In this document: positions 1-8,641 of the stretch, one piece after another
Numbering within the stretch: the stretch's first letter is position 1
Layout: each line of letters begins with the position of its first letter
Source: Natronohydrobacter sp.
Lineage (GTDB): Bacteria; Pseudomonadota; Alphaproteobacteria; Rhodobacterales; Rhodobacteraceae
DNA length: 32,850 nucleotides
Assembly (NCBI GenBank): GCA_020832585.1
Contig: JAFIEL010000016.1
Span: forward strand, 1 to 32,850
Direction of reading: 5' to 3'
The notes under the pieces: model-generated
Database searches by the model: none
What the model was told of the DNA's origin: nothing
The model's input: only the letters and a program-made list of their open reading frames with translations
Position numbers and translations under genes: made by a program

Positions 1-49
1 CTGTTCGAGCGCGTGCATAGCGTGCCGCGCTCCAAGGGGCAAGCGCGCC

Positions 50-2575
50 TCAGTAAAGCCCACCTGTCGAGATCGTGCCAAGGCTTGCAGGCGCGCGCTG
101 CACCTGCCCGCGCCCGGCATCGGGATTCTGCAGGGCCTCGTAATTTTCACCCGGCGTGAACATCGGCAGATCAGAGCCCAGCGAGAACCCCCCGTCGATC
201 ACCGCCGCAAGCCCGAAGATCGGCTCGACGCCTTCGCGGAAGAACTCCATCACCACATTCGGGCCGGTCGCATCCTCCGGCAGACGTGCGCCAGTGTTGC
301 GGTCGATCTTCATGAAATAACCGCCTTCGGGCACGCGGAAGCGCCCGCCACCGAATTTCTTGACCGCTTCCAGCATGAACTCGTTGAAGACAGGGCCGCA
401 GATCGTGCCCCCCCCGGCCCCGCGGCCCAATGGGCGCGGCTGGTCATAGCCGATATAACAGCCCGCCACGATATTCGAGGTATAACCCACAAACCACACA
501 TCGCGCGCCTCGTTGGTGGTCCCGGTCTTGCCAGCGGTCGGCACTGGCAGGTTCACGGTGCGCGCAGCCGTGCCGCGCTCGACCACGCCCTGCATCATAG
601 AGGTCAACTGATAGGCCGTGACCGCATCCATCACCCGCGCGCGCCGGTGCGTGATCCACGGTGTCCGGCCCGACGGCAATGCGCGTTCATCGCAGTCAAC
701 GCAATTGCGCTGGTCATGGCGGTAGATCGTATTTCCCCAGCGATCCTGCACGCGGTCCACAAGGGTCGGTTCTACCCGCTCGCCGCCATTGGCGAACATC
801 GCATAGGCCGCGACCATGCGGAACAGCGTGGTTTCCTGCGACCCGAGAGAGGCTGCCAGAAATTGCTGCGCACGGTCATAGACACCAAAACGCTCGGCAT
901 AACCGCCGACGACATCCATGCCGATTTCCTGCGCCAGGCGAATCGTCATCAGGTTGCGCGACATCTCGATCCCGCGCCGCACCGGCGTCGGCCCGTAGAA
1001 CTGGTTTGACGCATTGGTGGGCCGCCAGATGCCCTGCGGGGTGTTCACCTCGATGGGCGCGTCATTGATGATCGTCGCAGGCGTGAACCCGCTATCGAGC
1101 GCTGCGGCATAGACAAAGGGCTTGTAGGCAGAGCCTGGCTGGCGCTGTGCCTGTGTCGCGCGGTTGAACACCGAATGCTGGTAGGAAAATCCGCCCTGCA
1201 TCGCGATGACGCGACCAGTATTGACGTCCATCGCCATGAACCCGCCCTGCACATTCGGCACCTGGCGCAGCGACCAGCGGATATGGCTGCCATCACTGTC
1301 AGCCGTGACGCGGCGCACATAGACCACATCACCCACAGTCAGATTGTCTGACATCGAGCCGCGCGCCCAGTTGATATCGGCGCGCTCCACCACATGAGGG
1401 GCGTGGTAATCATCGGCAACGGCCTCGATCCCCAGCCGGGCACGGTCGGCGCTGACTTCCATCACGACAGCCGGATACCAGCGATTGCCCAGCGTGATGT
1501 CGCGCGCCAGTTCCAGATCGGCGAGAGCGTCGCGCCAGGCCTCTTCATCGCCCAGAAGCGCAGGGTCGATGGTCTGCCCCGTGGTCCGCAACCGCCCCAG
1601 ACCGCGATCATACTGTTCAAGCGCACGCTGCAGCGCATGGGCTGCGTGGATCTGCATTTCCGGGTCGATGGTCGCGCGGATCGACAGACCACCGGCGAAA
1701 AACTCTTCCTCGCCGAAAGTGCCTGACAACTGGCGGCGCACTTCATCAGTGAAGTAGTCGCGCGGCGGCATCGAGGCGCGCGGATTGGGGAAATCGCCCG
1801 ATTGCACGGTCAGCAGCGGCTTTTCGCGCGCGGCATCATGTTCGGCGCGCGAGATGAAGCCGTTGCGCAACATCTCGCCCAGAACATAGTTGCGCCGCGC
1901 GGTCACGCGGTCACGGTTGCGCACCGGGTGATAGCTGGATGGCGCTTGCGGCAAGGCCGCGAGAAACGCCATTTCATGCAATTCCAGATCGTCCAGCGTC
2001 TTGTTGAAATAGGTCTGTGCGGCGGCGGTCACACCATAGGAGTTCTGACCAAGGAAAATCTCGTTCAGATACAATTCCAGGATCTGGTCCTTGGTCAGCG
2101 TGCCCTCGACCCGGCTGGCGAGAATCAGTTCCTTGATCTTGCGCTCGCCCGTGCGGTCGCCCGACAGCAGGAAGTTCTTCATCACCTGCTGCGTGATCGT
2201 CGAGGCCCCGCGCACATTCTCGCCGCGCGAGGCAACGGCCTCATAGGCCGCCACGGCAATGGCGCGCGCATCAAACCCGGTATGGACGTAGAAATTCCGG
2301 TCCTCGGCGGCGATGAAGGCATTCTTCACCTGCTCGGGAATGTCGTCGATCGGGGTGAACAGACGCCGCTCCAGCGCGAATTCGTCGATCAGGCGGCCCT
2401 CGCCGGAATAGATCCGGCTGATCGTGGGCGGGGCGTAGCTGGCAAGCTGCTCATGGCTGGGCAGATCCTGACTATAGAACCAGAACACGCCACCGACCGC
2501 GACCGCAACGAAAACGGCCCCGGTTATGACGAAACTGAAAATCCCGCCAAGGAATGAAAGAATCGCTCTGAGCAC
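50..2575 (-). CDS. mrcA: Penicillin-binding protein 1A (bifunctional glycosyltransferase/transpeptidase)
   Basis: Class A PBP that polymerises lipid II glycan strands and cross-links peptides in the periplasm. It has 841 residues, a normal length. A single membrane anchor lies at about residues 5-33. The glycosyltransferase domain follows, with the catalytic glutamate in AAEDRNFYVHTGFD (E91), then RGASTITQQ (123-130) and the NEIFLGQNSYG region. A middle insert (about 320-440) fits the OB-like domain of PBP1A. The transpeptidase domain shows SAYK (482-485, nucleophile S482), SRN (539-541) and KTGT (683-686). The start is GTG, chosen because AGAGG sits six bases upstream and the anchor begins immediately. 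The gene lies downstream of the amidase gene on the same strand and has its own candidate promoter. Family call is very secure. The symbol mrcA (ponA) is by homology. Confidence 0.96.
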   Translation of the reverse strand: MLRAILSFLGGIFSFVITGAVFVAVAVGGVFWFYSQDLPSHEQLASYAPPTISRIYSGEGRLIDEFALERRLFTPIDDIPEQVKNAFIAAEDRNFYVHTGFDARAIAVAAYEAVASRGENVRGASTITQQVMKNFLLSGDRTGERKIKELILASRVEGTLTKDQILELYLNEIFLGQNSYGVTAAAQTYFNKTLDDLELHEMAFLAALPQAPSSYHPVRNRDRVTARRNYVLGEMLRNGFISRAEHDAAREKPLLTVQSGDFPNPRASMPPRDYFTDEVRRQLSGTFGEEEFFAGGLSIRATIDPEMQIHAAHALQRALEQYDRGLGRLRTTGQTIDPALLGDEEAWRDALADLELARDITLGNRWYPAVVMEVSADRARLGIEAVADDYHAPHVVERADINWARGSMSDNLTVGDVVYVRRVTADSDGSHIRWSLRQVPNVQGGFMAMDVNTGRVIAMQGGFSYQHSVFNRATQAQRQPGSAYKPFVYAAALDSGFTPATIINDAPIEVNTPQGIWRPTNASNQFYGPTPVRRGIEMSRNLMTIRLAQEIGMDVVGGYAERFGVYDRAQQFLAASLGSQETTLFRMVAAYAMFANGGERVEPTLVDRVQDRWGNTIYRHDQRNCVDCDERALPSGRTPWITHRRARVMDAVTAYQLTSMMQGVVERGTAARTVNLPVPTAGKTGTTNEARDVWFVGYTSNIVAGCYIGYDQPRPLGRGAGGGTICGPVFNEFMLEAVKKFGGGRFRVPEGGYFMKIDRNTGARLPEDATGPNVVMEFFREGVEPIFGLAAVIDGGFSLGSDLPMFTPGENYEALQNPDAGRGQVQRAPASLGTISTGGLY

Positions 2576-2604
2576 GCATACCTCTTAAACACTGTGCGCT
2601 CTAT

Positions 2605-2633
2605 ACGATAAGCGCTTTGGCCCGTCAGGTCAA
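2605..2633 (-). promoter_or_regulatory. Candidate sigma-70 promoter of mrcA
   Basis: On the minus strand TTGACC (2633-2628) and TATCGT (2610-2605) are separated by exactly 17 bases and lie about 30 bases before the GTG start of mrcA. This is the best -35/-10 pair in the amiC-mrcA gap, so mrcA can probably be transcribed independently of the amidase gene. Seen by eye only. Confidence 0.5.
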
Positions 2634-2696
2634 AACACGGGCCGGTCAACAGAAAACTGACCACGGGTCAACACTGTGCCCGCAGGAAATTGACCC
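2628..2696. repeat. Cluster of TTGACC/GGTCAA repeats upstream of mrcA
   Basis: GGTCAA occurs at 2628-2633, 2644-2649 and 2666-2671, and its complement TTGACC at 2690-2695. Read on the minus strand, three direct TTGACC copies precede mrcA, the nearest one being the candidate -35 element; two share the longer form TGTTGACC at a 22-base spacing, about two helical turns. Two small hairpins can also form (2644-2648 with 2658-2662, and 2665-2671 with 2690-2696). This could be a regulator binding array or chance in a short spacer. Confidence 0.4.
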
Positions 2697-2709
2697 TGCC
2701 CCCTGCGCG

Positions 2710-3972
2710 TCAGTGCCGCCTGAGCGATTGTTGCGCAAGGTCTTCGCGATGCCAGAGTTCAAGCCCGTCCGCGATAGCTTCGGCCATCCGCTGCCGCCAT
2801 GCGGCATCTTGCAGATTGGCCAGATCGCGCGGGCTGGACATGAACCCCAACTCAATCAGCGCCGACGGCATGTCCACTGCCCGCAACACCGTAAAGGCCC
2901 CGGACTGCACCGGCCGGCGGTGCAGCCGGATATCGGCCTCCCCCATGCCCAAGACCAGCGCATCCGCGAGCGCCCGCGCACGCGGCGCTGTGTCCTGCCA
3001 GGCAACCGACATCAGCACGCGCGCAATCTCGTCGGTGTTGCGGTTCAGATCGACACCTGCAAGCAGATCCGCGCGGTCATGGCGTTCGGCCAGATAGGCG
3101 GCGGAATCGTCGCTGGCCTCGTCCCCCAGCAGATAGATCACGGTTCCGGTGGCAATGCCTTCGGGCAAGGCATCTGCATGCAGCGACAACAGCAGGTCAG
3201 CCCCTGCCGCCCGCGCCGCCCGGATACGCCCGTCCAGCGACACGAACGCATCGGCATTGCGAGTCATGCCCACCTCGAACACCCCGCGCCGCAGCAGAAC
3301 CTCGCGCAACTCGCGCGCGAAATCGAGAACCAGATCGGCCTCGCGCACACCGCCACGTTCAGCACCGGGGTCGATCCCGCCATGACCGGGGTCAAGCATC
3401 ACCAAGGGCTTTCGGGCCGTGGCGGGCAAGGCCGGAACGGCGGCCGCATCCGGATGCAGAAATGCGGGACTGGTGCGGGCGGCAAATTCAGCCTCGTTCT
3501 GCGCAAGCCGCTCGAAATCTTCCAGCGCCACGCGCCGCAGATCAAGATGGATCACAGCCTGACCGGTGTCTGCGTCCACACGTTGTTCAGATCTGTGCAC
3601 CGTGAAAGGCGCTGTCAGATCGACCACCATCCGCGCCCAGCCATCCGGCAGGTGCCCGGTGCGCACAGCCCCCACAGGGGCGGTGCGCGACAGGTCTGTT
3701 CCCAATGCGACCGCCCCCCAGTCAAGCGTGTTGACATCCATCACCAGCCGCGGCGGATTGGGCAGCATCCGCACCCGGAAGGGCACAGGCTGGCTCAGCG
3801 CAAGCCGAAGCGCAATGGTGTCACGACTGGCAGTCAAGGCCGTGCCCTCGCCAAGCAGGCGCGCCTGTGCACCAAGCGAAGACTGCGCCAGGACCGGAGC
3901 GCACCAAAGCGATGCAAGCATGGCAGCGAGCACCAAAAGCGCCCGATGCGATCCGATCCGATGCTGACTCAC
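2710..3972 (-). CDS. amiC: Periplasmic N-acetylmuramoyl-L-alanine amidase (AMIN + Amidase_3)
   Basis: Zinc amidase that cleaves the bond between MurNAc and the stem peptide, used in daughter-cell separation. Translated from the GTG at 3972 it has 420 residues: a signal peptide (hydrophobic 11-22, cleavage near APVLA-Q), an AMIN-like beta domain (about 40-150) and the Amidase_3 catalytic domain (about 188-408). Zinc ligands are seen in DPGHGG (H197), GVREADL (E211) and SLHAD (H265), and the catalytic glutamate in ALIELGF (E374). An upstream ATG at 4029 would add 19 residues before the signal peptide. The GTG is preferred because AGGGG lies six bases before it and the signal peptide then has a normal short positive n-region. 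It is followed by mrcA, giving a murein-remodelling pair. The symbol is by family and could equally be another Ami name. Confidence 0.92.
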   Translation of the reverse strand: MSQHRIGSHRALLVLAAMLASLWCAPVLAQSSLGAQARLLGEGTALTASRDTIALRLALSQPVPFRVRMLPNPPRLVMDVNTLDWGAVALGTDLSRTAPVGAVRTGHLPDGWARMVVDLTAPFTVHRSEQRVDADTGQAVIHLDLRRVALEDFERLAQNEAEFAARTSPAFLHPDAAAVPALPATARKPLVMLDPGHGGIDPGAERGGVREADLVLDFARELREVLLRRGVFEVGMTRNADAFVSLDGRIRAARAAGADLLLSLHADALPEGIATGTVIYLLGDEASDDSAAYLAERHDRADLLAGVDLNRNTDEIARVLMSVAWQDTAPRARALADALVLGMGEADIRLHRRPVQSGAFTVLRAVDMPSALIELGFMSSPRDLANLQDAAWRQRMAEAIADGLELWHREDLAQQSLRRH

Positions 3973-4065
3973 ACTGCGCCCCTGCCCTTGTTCCGGCTCT
4001 TGCCTTGGCCTGCAGTGATACATGCACACCCCGCGCCAGAAAACCGCTTTCCCGCAGATTGCCCC

Positions 4066-4088
4066 CGGAAATAGCGCTCACATTTCCG
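4066..4088. promoter_or_regulatory. Inverted repeat CGGAAAT-N9-ATTTCCG in the divergent amiC/dsbA-like spacer
   Basis: Perfect 7-base arms at 4066-4072 and 4082-4088 flank a 9-base centre that contains the small palindrome AGCGCT. The site lies between two divergently transcribed envelope genes, a usual place for an operator. No factor is assigned. Confidence 0.4.
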
Positions 4089-4117
4089 AAAGAGCGCAAT
4101 TGCCGCATGGCCAAGGG

Positions 4118-4146
4118 TTGATTCCACGCCGCGTGCAGGATTTAAG
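4118..4146 (+). promoter_or_regulatory. Candidate promoter of the DsbA-like gene
   Basis: TTGATT (4118-4123) and TTTAAG (4141-4146) are separated by 17 bases, each matching four of six consensus positions. A transcript would start near 4153 and have a leader of about 70 bases before the ATG at 4225. Judged by eye only. Confidence 0.35.
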
Positions 4147-4224
4147 AGCAGCGGAATTCACCACAGGATACGACGCGCGAAACCGGATCGCCCGACTGCG
4201 CCCCAGCAAGACAGGACTGAACAG

Positions 4225-5091
4225 ATGGCAGGATCTTCTGACACCACGACCAAAGGCGGATCACTTCAACTGAGCGATTCCGGGCTGATTGGAACTTGTT
4301 TCGCGGCGGCTGCACTGGGTCTTCTGGTGCTCACCTCGCCGGGCAGCGGCGGCAATGCCACAACCGCCCCTGCGGCGGAGACAGGCGCTGAAAGCGATGC
4401 CGCACTTGCCGAGTCAGCGCCCGCCGTTTCAGAGGATGACCGCGAGTTCGGGGACCGGGTGCGCAGCTATCTGTTGCAGAACCCCGAAGTGATCTTCGAG
4501 GCCGTCGCGGTCTATGAACAGCGCAATGTCGCAGCACAGGCCGATATGGACCGCGCCATTCTTGAAGCCAATGCCGAGGCGCTGTTCAATGATGGTCATT
4601 CCTGGGTCGGCGGCAATCCCGAGGGGGATGTCACTCTTGTCGAATTCATCGATTATCGCTGCGGTTTTTGCAAACGCGCGCATGACGAGGTCGCAACATT
4701 GCTCGAGGCCGATGGCAATATACGTCTGATCGTCAAGGAATTCCCGATCCTCGGACCGGACTCGGAACTGGCCTCGCGCTTTGCCGTGGCCACGCTGCGC
4801 CTTGCCGGGGATGAGACCTATGAGGAAATCCATGACCTGCTGATGCGCCATGACGGCGCGATCACGCCGGAATATCTGGACGAACTGGCGGCCTCTTTCG
4901 ATCTGGATTTCGAAGCCATCGTGGCCGAGATGGAGAGCGAAGCCGTGTCGACAGTGCTGGCCGAAAACCGCGCGCTGGCGCAGCGATTGCAGATCAGCGG
5001 CACGCCGACTTTTGTGATGGAAACAGAAATGATCCGCGGTTTCGTGGACGCCGATGTCCTGATCGAAACGGCGCAGGCGCTGCGCAACTGA
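4225..5091 (+). CDS. Membrane-anchored DsbA-family thiol:disulfide oxidoreductase
   Basis: Thioredoxin-fold protein acting on cysteine pairs of envelope proteins. It has 288 residues. One N-terminal hydrophobic segment (about 20-38) probably anchors it or serves as an uncleaved signal. A low-complexity Ala/Glu/Pro linker (about 40-70) follows, then an alpha-helical stretch with YLLQNPEVIFEA, typical of the ScsC/BcrX-like N-terminal part of this subgroup. The thioredoxin domain carries the active site CGFC (146-149) in FIDYRCGFC and the cis-proline in GTPTF (P261). AGGA stands eight bases before the ATG. A palindrome and a strong terminator follow, so it appears to be a single-gene transcript. 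The redox direction (oxidase or isomerase) cannot be told from sequence. Confidence 0.9.
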   Translation: MAGSSDTTTKGGSLQLSDSGLIGTCFAAAALGLLVLTSPGSGGNATTAPAAETGAESDAALAESAPAVSEDDREFGDRVRSYLLQNPEVIFEAVAVYEQRNVAAQADMDRAILEANAEALFNDGHSWVGGNPEGDVTLVEFIDYRCGFCKRAHDEVATLLEADGNIRLIVKEFPILGPDSELASRFAVATLRLAGDETYEEIHDLLMRHDGAITPEYLDELAASFDLDFEAIVAEMESEAVSTVLAENRALAQRLQISGTPTFVMETEMIRGFVDADVLIETAQALRN

Positions 5092-5105
5092 TCTGACAGC
5101 AGCGC

Positions 5106-5123
5106 GGTGGGTGTTCACCCACC
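5106..5123. repeat. Palindrome GGTGGGTG-TT-CACCCACC
   Basis: Perfect 8-base arms with a two-base centre, shortly after the DsbA-like stop codon. It resembles the next hairpin at 5154 and those near 12921 and 16213, so it looks like a member of a repeated intergenic palindrome family. Confidence 0.6.
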
Positions 5124-5153
5124 TTGCGGCACACTGTCAAAGGCGGCTTTTCA

Positions 5154-5178
5154 GGGTGGGTGCAAACCCACCCTTTTT
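5154..5178 (+). terminator. Rho-independent terminator of the DsbA-like gene
   Basis: GGGTGGGT (5154-5161), loop GCAA, ACCCACCC (5166-5173), then five T. The stem is perfect, and the T-run is only on the plus-strand side, so it ends transcription from the dsbA-like gene. thrS ends just beyond it on the other strand. Confidence 0.8.
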
Positions 5179-5183
5179 CGTGT

Positions 5184-7178
5184 TCAGCGCAGATCCGGCG
5201 GGGTCGCTTCGCCCGCAAGCGTCGCGACCAGCGCATCAAGCGCCTCGGTCTGGGTCCGCTGCTCGCCCAGTCGCCGCACCGAAACTGTGCGCTCTTCGAC
5301 TTCGCGCGCGCCGACCGCCAGAATCACCGGCACTTTGCCAAGCGAATGTTCGCGCACCTTGTAATTGATCTTTTCGTTGCGCAGATCCAGTTCCGCCCTG
5401 ATCCCCGCCGCCCGCAAGGCCGCCAGAACCTCGCGGCAATAGTCATCCGCGTCCGACACGATGGACGCCACGACCACCTGACGCGGGGCCAGCCAGAAGG
5501 GCAGCTTGCCCGCATGTTCTTCGATCAGGATCCCGATGAAGCGCTCGAAACTGCCCAGCACGGCACGGTGCAGCATCACAGGCCGATGTTTCGCGCCATC
5601 CGCGCCGATATAGGTGGCGTCCAGCCGTTCCGGCAGATTGGGGTCCACCTGCAACGTGCCGCATTGCCAGTCACGGCCAATCGCATCGGTCAGCACGAAT
5701 TCCAGTTTCGGGCCGTAGAACGCACCTTCACCGGGGAACAACTCATAATCATGGCCCGCAGCCTTGCAGGCATTGCCCAGTGCGGCTTCGACACGGTCCC
5801 AGCTTTCATCGCTGCCGATCCGCTTTTCAGGCCGGGTCGAGAGCTTGATGCGCCACTGATCAAAGCCCAGATCGGCATAAATCCCCGAGAGGAACTCGAT
5901 GAATTTCTTCGATTCTGCCTCGATCTGATCCTCGGTGCAGAAGATATGCGCATCGTCCTGCGTAAAGCCACGCACGCGCATGATCCCGTGCAGCGCGCCT
6001 GACGGCTCATACCGGTTGCACGACCCGAACTCGGCCATGCGCAGCGGCAGGTCGCGATAGGATTTCAGGCCGTGATTGAACACCTGCACATGGCAGGGGC
6101 AGTTCATCGGCTTCAAGGCATTGATCGTCTTGGTCTTGGCATGATCTTCCTCGACCTCGACGATGAACATGTTTTCCTGATAATTGTCCCAATGCCCCGA
6201 CGCTTCCCACAGCTTGCGGCTGACCACCTGCGGCGTGTTCACCTCGACATAGCCATCGGCGCGCTGCTTGCGGCGCATGTAATCCTGCAGCGTCGTGTAG
6301 ATATTCCAGCCATTCGGGTGCCAGAAAATCTGCCCCGGCGCTTCTTCCTGCATGTGGAACAGGTCCATCTCGCGCCCCAGTTTGCGGTGGTCGCGCTTGG
6401 CCGCTTCCTCCAGCATCGTCAGATGCGCTTTCAGGTCATTGCGGTTCTTGAACGCCACCCCATAGATGCGCTGCAACTGCGGCCGCGTGCTGTCGCCCAG
6501 CCAATAGGCCCCTGCAATAGACATCAGCTTGAAGGCATCGACCGGCACCTGACCCGTATTCTGCAGATGCGGGCCGCGGCACAGATCCTGCCAGTCGCCA
6601 TGCCAATACATCCGCAAATCCTCGCCCTCGGGGATGCGGTTGATCAGCTCGATCTTGAACGGCTCACCTGCCGCCTCGTAATGCGTAATCGCGCGGGCGC
6701 GGTCCCAGACCTCTGTCGTGACCGGCTCGCGCGCATTGATGATCTTGCGCATCCGCTCTTCGATCAGCGCCAGATCTTCCGGCACGAACGGCTCGGCGCG
6801 GTCGAAGTCATAAAACCAGCCCTTGTCGCGCACCGGGCCAATGGTGACTTTCACATCCGGCCAGATCTCCTGCACGGCGCGCGCCATGATATGCGCCAGA
6901 TCATGGCGGATCAGTTCCAGCGCCTGCGCGTCATCCTGCATCGTGTGGATGGCGATGGCCGCATCTTCCATGATCGGCCATTGCAGATCGAAATGCGCGC
7001 CGTTTACACTGGCGGAAATGGCTTTCTTGGCCAGTGACGGCGCGATGCTATCGGCCACCTGAACAGGTGTGACGCCTGCGTCATAGCTGCGTATATTGCC
7101 ATCGGGGAAAGTCAGGGAAATAAGTTTTGTTCTGGATAGTGCGGGATTAACTTGAAAGCCAAGTAAGTCGTTTGCCAT
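5184..7178 (-). CDS. thrS: Threonyl-tRNA synthetase
   Basis: Charges tRNA-Thr with threonine; class II synthetase. It has 664 residues in the usual order: TGS domain (about 20-80), editing domain with H92/H96 in RHDLAHIMA and C200/H204 in DLCRGPH, catalytic core and HGTP anticodon domain at the C-terminus. The zinc site is intact: C360 (PMNCPCH), H411 (DDAHIFC), H537 (MLHRA). Motif 2 is visible in [13 protein letters not shown]. The ATG at 7178 is chosen because GAGG lies about ten bases upstream. This leaves about 18 residues before the usual N-terminal ISLTFPDG strand, so the start is less certain than the function. The upstream ATG at 7244 has no such support. It is divergent from the MFS gene. 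No T-box or leader peptide is seen. Confidence 0.97.
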   Translation of the reverse strand: MANDLLGFQVNPALSRTKLISLTFPDGNIRSYDAGVTPVQVADSIAPSLAKKAISASVNGAHFDLQWPIMEDAAIAIHTMQDDAQALELIRHDLAHIMARAVQEIWPDVKVTIGPVRDKGWFYDFDRAEPFVPEDLALIEERMRKIINAREPVTTEVWDRARAITHYEAAGEPFKIELINRIPEGEDLRMYWHGDWQDLCRGPHLQNTGQVPVDAFKLMSIAGAYWLGDSTRPQLQRIYGVAFKNRNDLKAHLTMLEEAAKRDHRKLGREMDLFHMQEEAPGQIFWHPNGWNIYTTLQDYMRRKQRADGYVEVNTPQVVSRKLWEASGHWDNYQENMFIVEVEEDHAKTKTINALKPMNCPCHVQVFNHGLKSYRDLPLRMAEFGSCNRYEPSGALHGIMRVRGFTQDDAHIFCTEDQIEAESKKFIEFLSGIYADLGFDQWRIKLSTRPEKRIGSDESWDRVEAALGNACKAAGHDYELFPGEGAFYGPKLEFVLTDAIGRDWQCGTLQVDPNLPERLDATYIGADGAKHRPVMLHRAVLGSFERFIGILIEEHAGKLPFWLAPRQVVVASIVSDADDYCREVLAALRAAGIRAELDLRNEKINYKVREHSLGKVPVILAVGAREVEERTVSVRRLGEQRTQTEALDALVATLAGEATPPDLR

Positions 7179-7324
7179 TGGCCGATCCTCGTCGTTTTGG
7201 CGCCCACGGAACGCCCGGTTGCGGGTTATGTCGGGCACAGTCATTCGCGGGGCGCGGAACGAAAGTCAAGCGGGGCGCGTTGAAAATCCACGCCATTGCC
7301 CGAACCGTGACAGGAGAGCCAGCC

Positions 7325-8641
7325 TTGCCCAGCCAACGAACCACCGTCACCATGGCCCATGAAGCGCTCGCCGCCGAGGATGACGGCCGGTCCTGCCGCG
7401 ACATACCTGACGCCGCCTGCAAGGCGCAGCCGCAGAACTTCATGCGCCACAGTATTGCACTTGGTCTGTCGAAATCCGCCGATGGTCTGGCCGATCCGAA
7501 ACTGGTCCTGTCCTGGCTGATGACCCATCTGGGCGCGCCGGCGGCGCTGGTGGGTCTGCTGGTCCCGATCCGCGAAGCCGGATCGCTGCTGCCGCAACTC
7601 TTCACCGCCGCGCGCATCCGTGCCCTGCAACAGCGCAAATGGGCGTGGTCAGCGGCGGCACTCGGTCAGGGGATCGGCGGGGCGATCATCTGCCTTGCCG
7701 CGCTGACACTGCAGGGCGCTTTGGCGGGCGTGGTGATTCTGGCGGGGCTGACCCTGCTGGCCCTGTCGCGGTCAGTGGCGTCGGTGGCCTACAAGGACGT
7801 GCTCGGCAAGACCATCGACAAGGGCCAACGCGGCACTGTGACAGGGGTCGCGGGCAGTTGGTCTGCTATCGTGGTCATCGTTTTCGCACTGGTGCTGGTC
7901 GCTTTCTCGGACAATCGCGCCGTCATCGTCACCAGCGCCTTGGCCCTTGCTGCCCTTGGCTGGATCATGGCAGGCGTGGTCTTTGCCGGGCTGACCGAGG
8001 AAAAAGGCGCGACCGAGGGCGGCAGGAACAGCTTTTCCGAAGCGCTTGCCAATCTGCGCTACCTGCGCGAGGACCGCCAGCTTGCCCGCTTCATCCTTGC
8101 GCGCGGGCTTCTCACCTCGACCGCCCTCGCCCCGCCTTATCTGGTGGTTCTCGCCTCGGGCGACAGTGGTGCGGCGCTTCAAGGACTGGGCGCGCTGGTG
8201 CTGGCCTCAAGCCTTGCCGCGCTGGTGTCGAGCTATGTCTGGGGCAGGCTTGCCGACCGGTCGTCGCGGCAGGTGCTGATCCTGACGGGCCTGAGCGGGG
8301 CCTTCGCCATGGCGCTGACGCTCGGTTTCGCCGCATTGGGTCTCACGGACACACTCTGGGCCATGCCACTTGCGCTTTTCGTGCTGATGATCGCGCATCA
8401 AGGCGTGCGGCTGGGGCGGTCCACCTATCTGATCGATATGGTTGGCCCCGACCTGCGCGCCGTCTATACCGCGATTGCCAATACGGTCATTGGCATTATC
8501 CTGCTCGCAAGCGGGGTATTCGGGGCGCTTGCGGCCCTATATGGCGCGGGCGCAACGCTGGCGCTTTTTGCAGTGATGGCGGTGGCAGGGGCTGTCACGG
8601 CCTATGGATTGAAGGAACTGGGCGATGGCGAACAGGCTTGA
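7325..8641 (+). CDS. Major facilitator superfamily transporter
   Basis: Inner-membrane transporter of 438 residues, with about twelve hydrophobic segments and a charged cytoplasmic N-terminus (about 1-40). The segment SWLMTHLGAPAALVGLLVPI and the loop REAGSLLPQLF fit an MFS first half. The TTG start is selected because AGGAG is placed eight bases before it. The ATG at 7352 has no ribosome binding site, and the longer reading from 7172 would overlap thrS. The last 17 bases overlap the hydrolase gene, so the two are probably co-translated. The substrate is unknown. The pairing with an ABHD10-like hydrolase hints at handling of an ester or acyl compound, but that is only inference. Confidence 0.85.
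   Translation: MPSQRTTVTMAHEALAAEDDGRSCRDIPDAACKAQPQNFMRHSIALGLSKSADGLADPKLVLSWLMTHLGAPAALVGLLVPIREAGSLLPQLFTAARIRALQQRKWAWSAAALGQGIGGAIICLAALTLQGALAGVVILAGLTLLALSRSVASVAYKDVLGKTIDKGQRGTVTGVAGSWSAIVVIVFALVLVAFSDNRAVIVTSALALAALGWIMAGVVFAGLTEEKGATEGGRNSFSEALANLRYLREDRQLARFILARGLLTSTALAPPYLVVLASGDSGAALQGLGALVLASSLAALVSSYVWGRLADRSSRQVLILTGLSGAFAMALTLGFAALGLTDTLWAMPLALFVLMIAHQGVRLGRSTYLIDMVGPDLRAVYTAIANTVIGIILLASGVFGALAALYGAGATLALFAVMAVAGAVTAYGLKELGDGEQA

Noticed and set aside
1-49. Possible start of a minus-strand gene (ATG at 18 reading MHALEQ) downstream of mrcA
   Set aside because: Only six codons are visible, and the ribosome binding site (TTGGAG) is too far away. A prfB gene often follows mrcA in this group, but the residues do not match its usual start, so no gene is called.
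2617-4074. Long plus-strand open frame opposite amiC
   Set aside because: It is antisense to a well-supported amidase with intact zinc ligands. Long shadow frames are expected at high GC, and the translated product is His/Arg/Pro-rich with no family features.
5124-7037. Plus-strand open frames (5124-6002, 6072-7037) opposite thrS
   Set aside because: Antisense to thrS, with no ribosome binding sites and shadow-type composition.
7172-7324. N-terminal extension of the MFS gene
   Set aside because: It would overlap the thrS start, and AGGAG is correctly placed only for the TTG at 7325.
7179-7324. Promoter TTGACT in the thrS/MFS spacer
   Set aside because: A reasonable -35 for thrS on the minus strand, but no acceptable -10 lies 16-18 bases downstream, so it is not listed.
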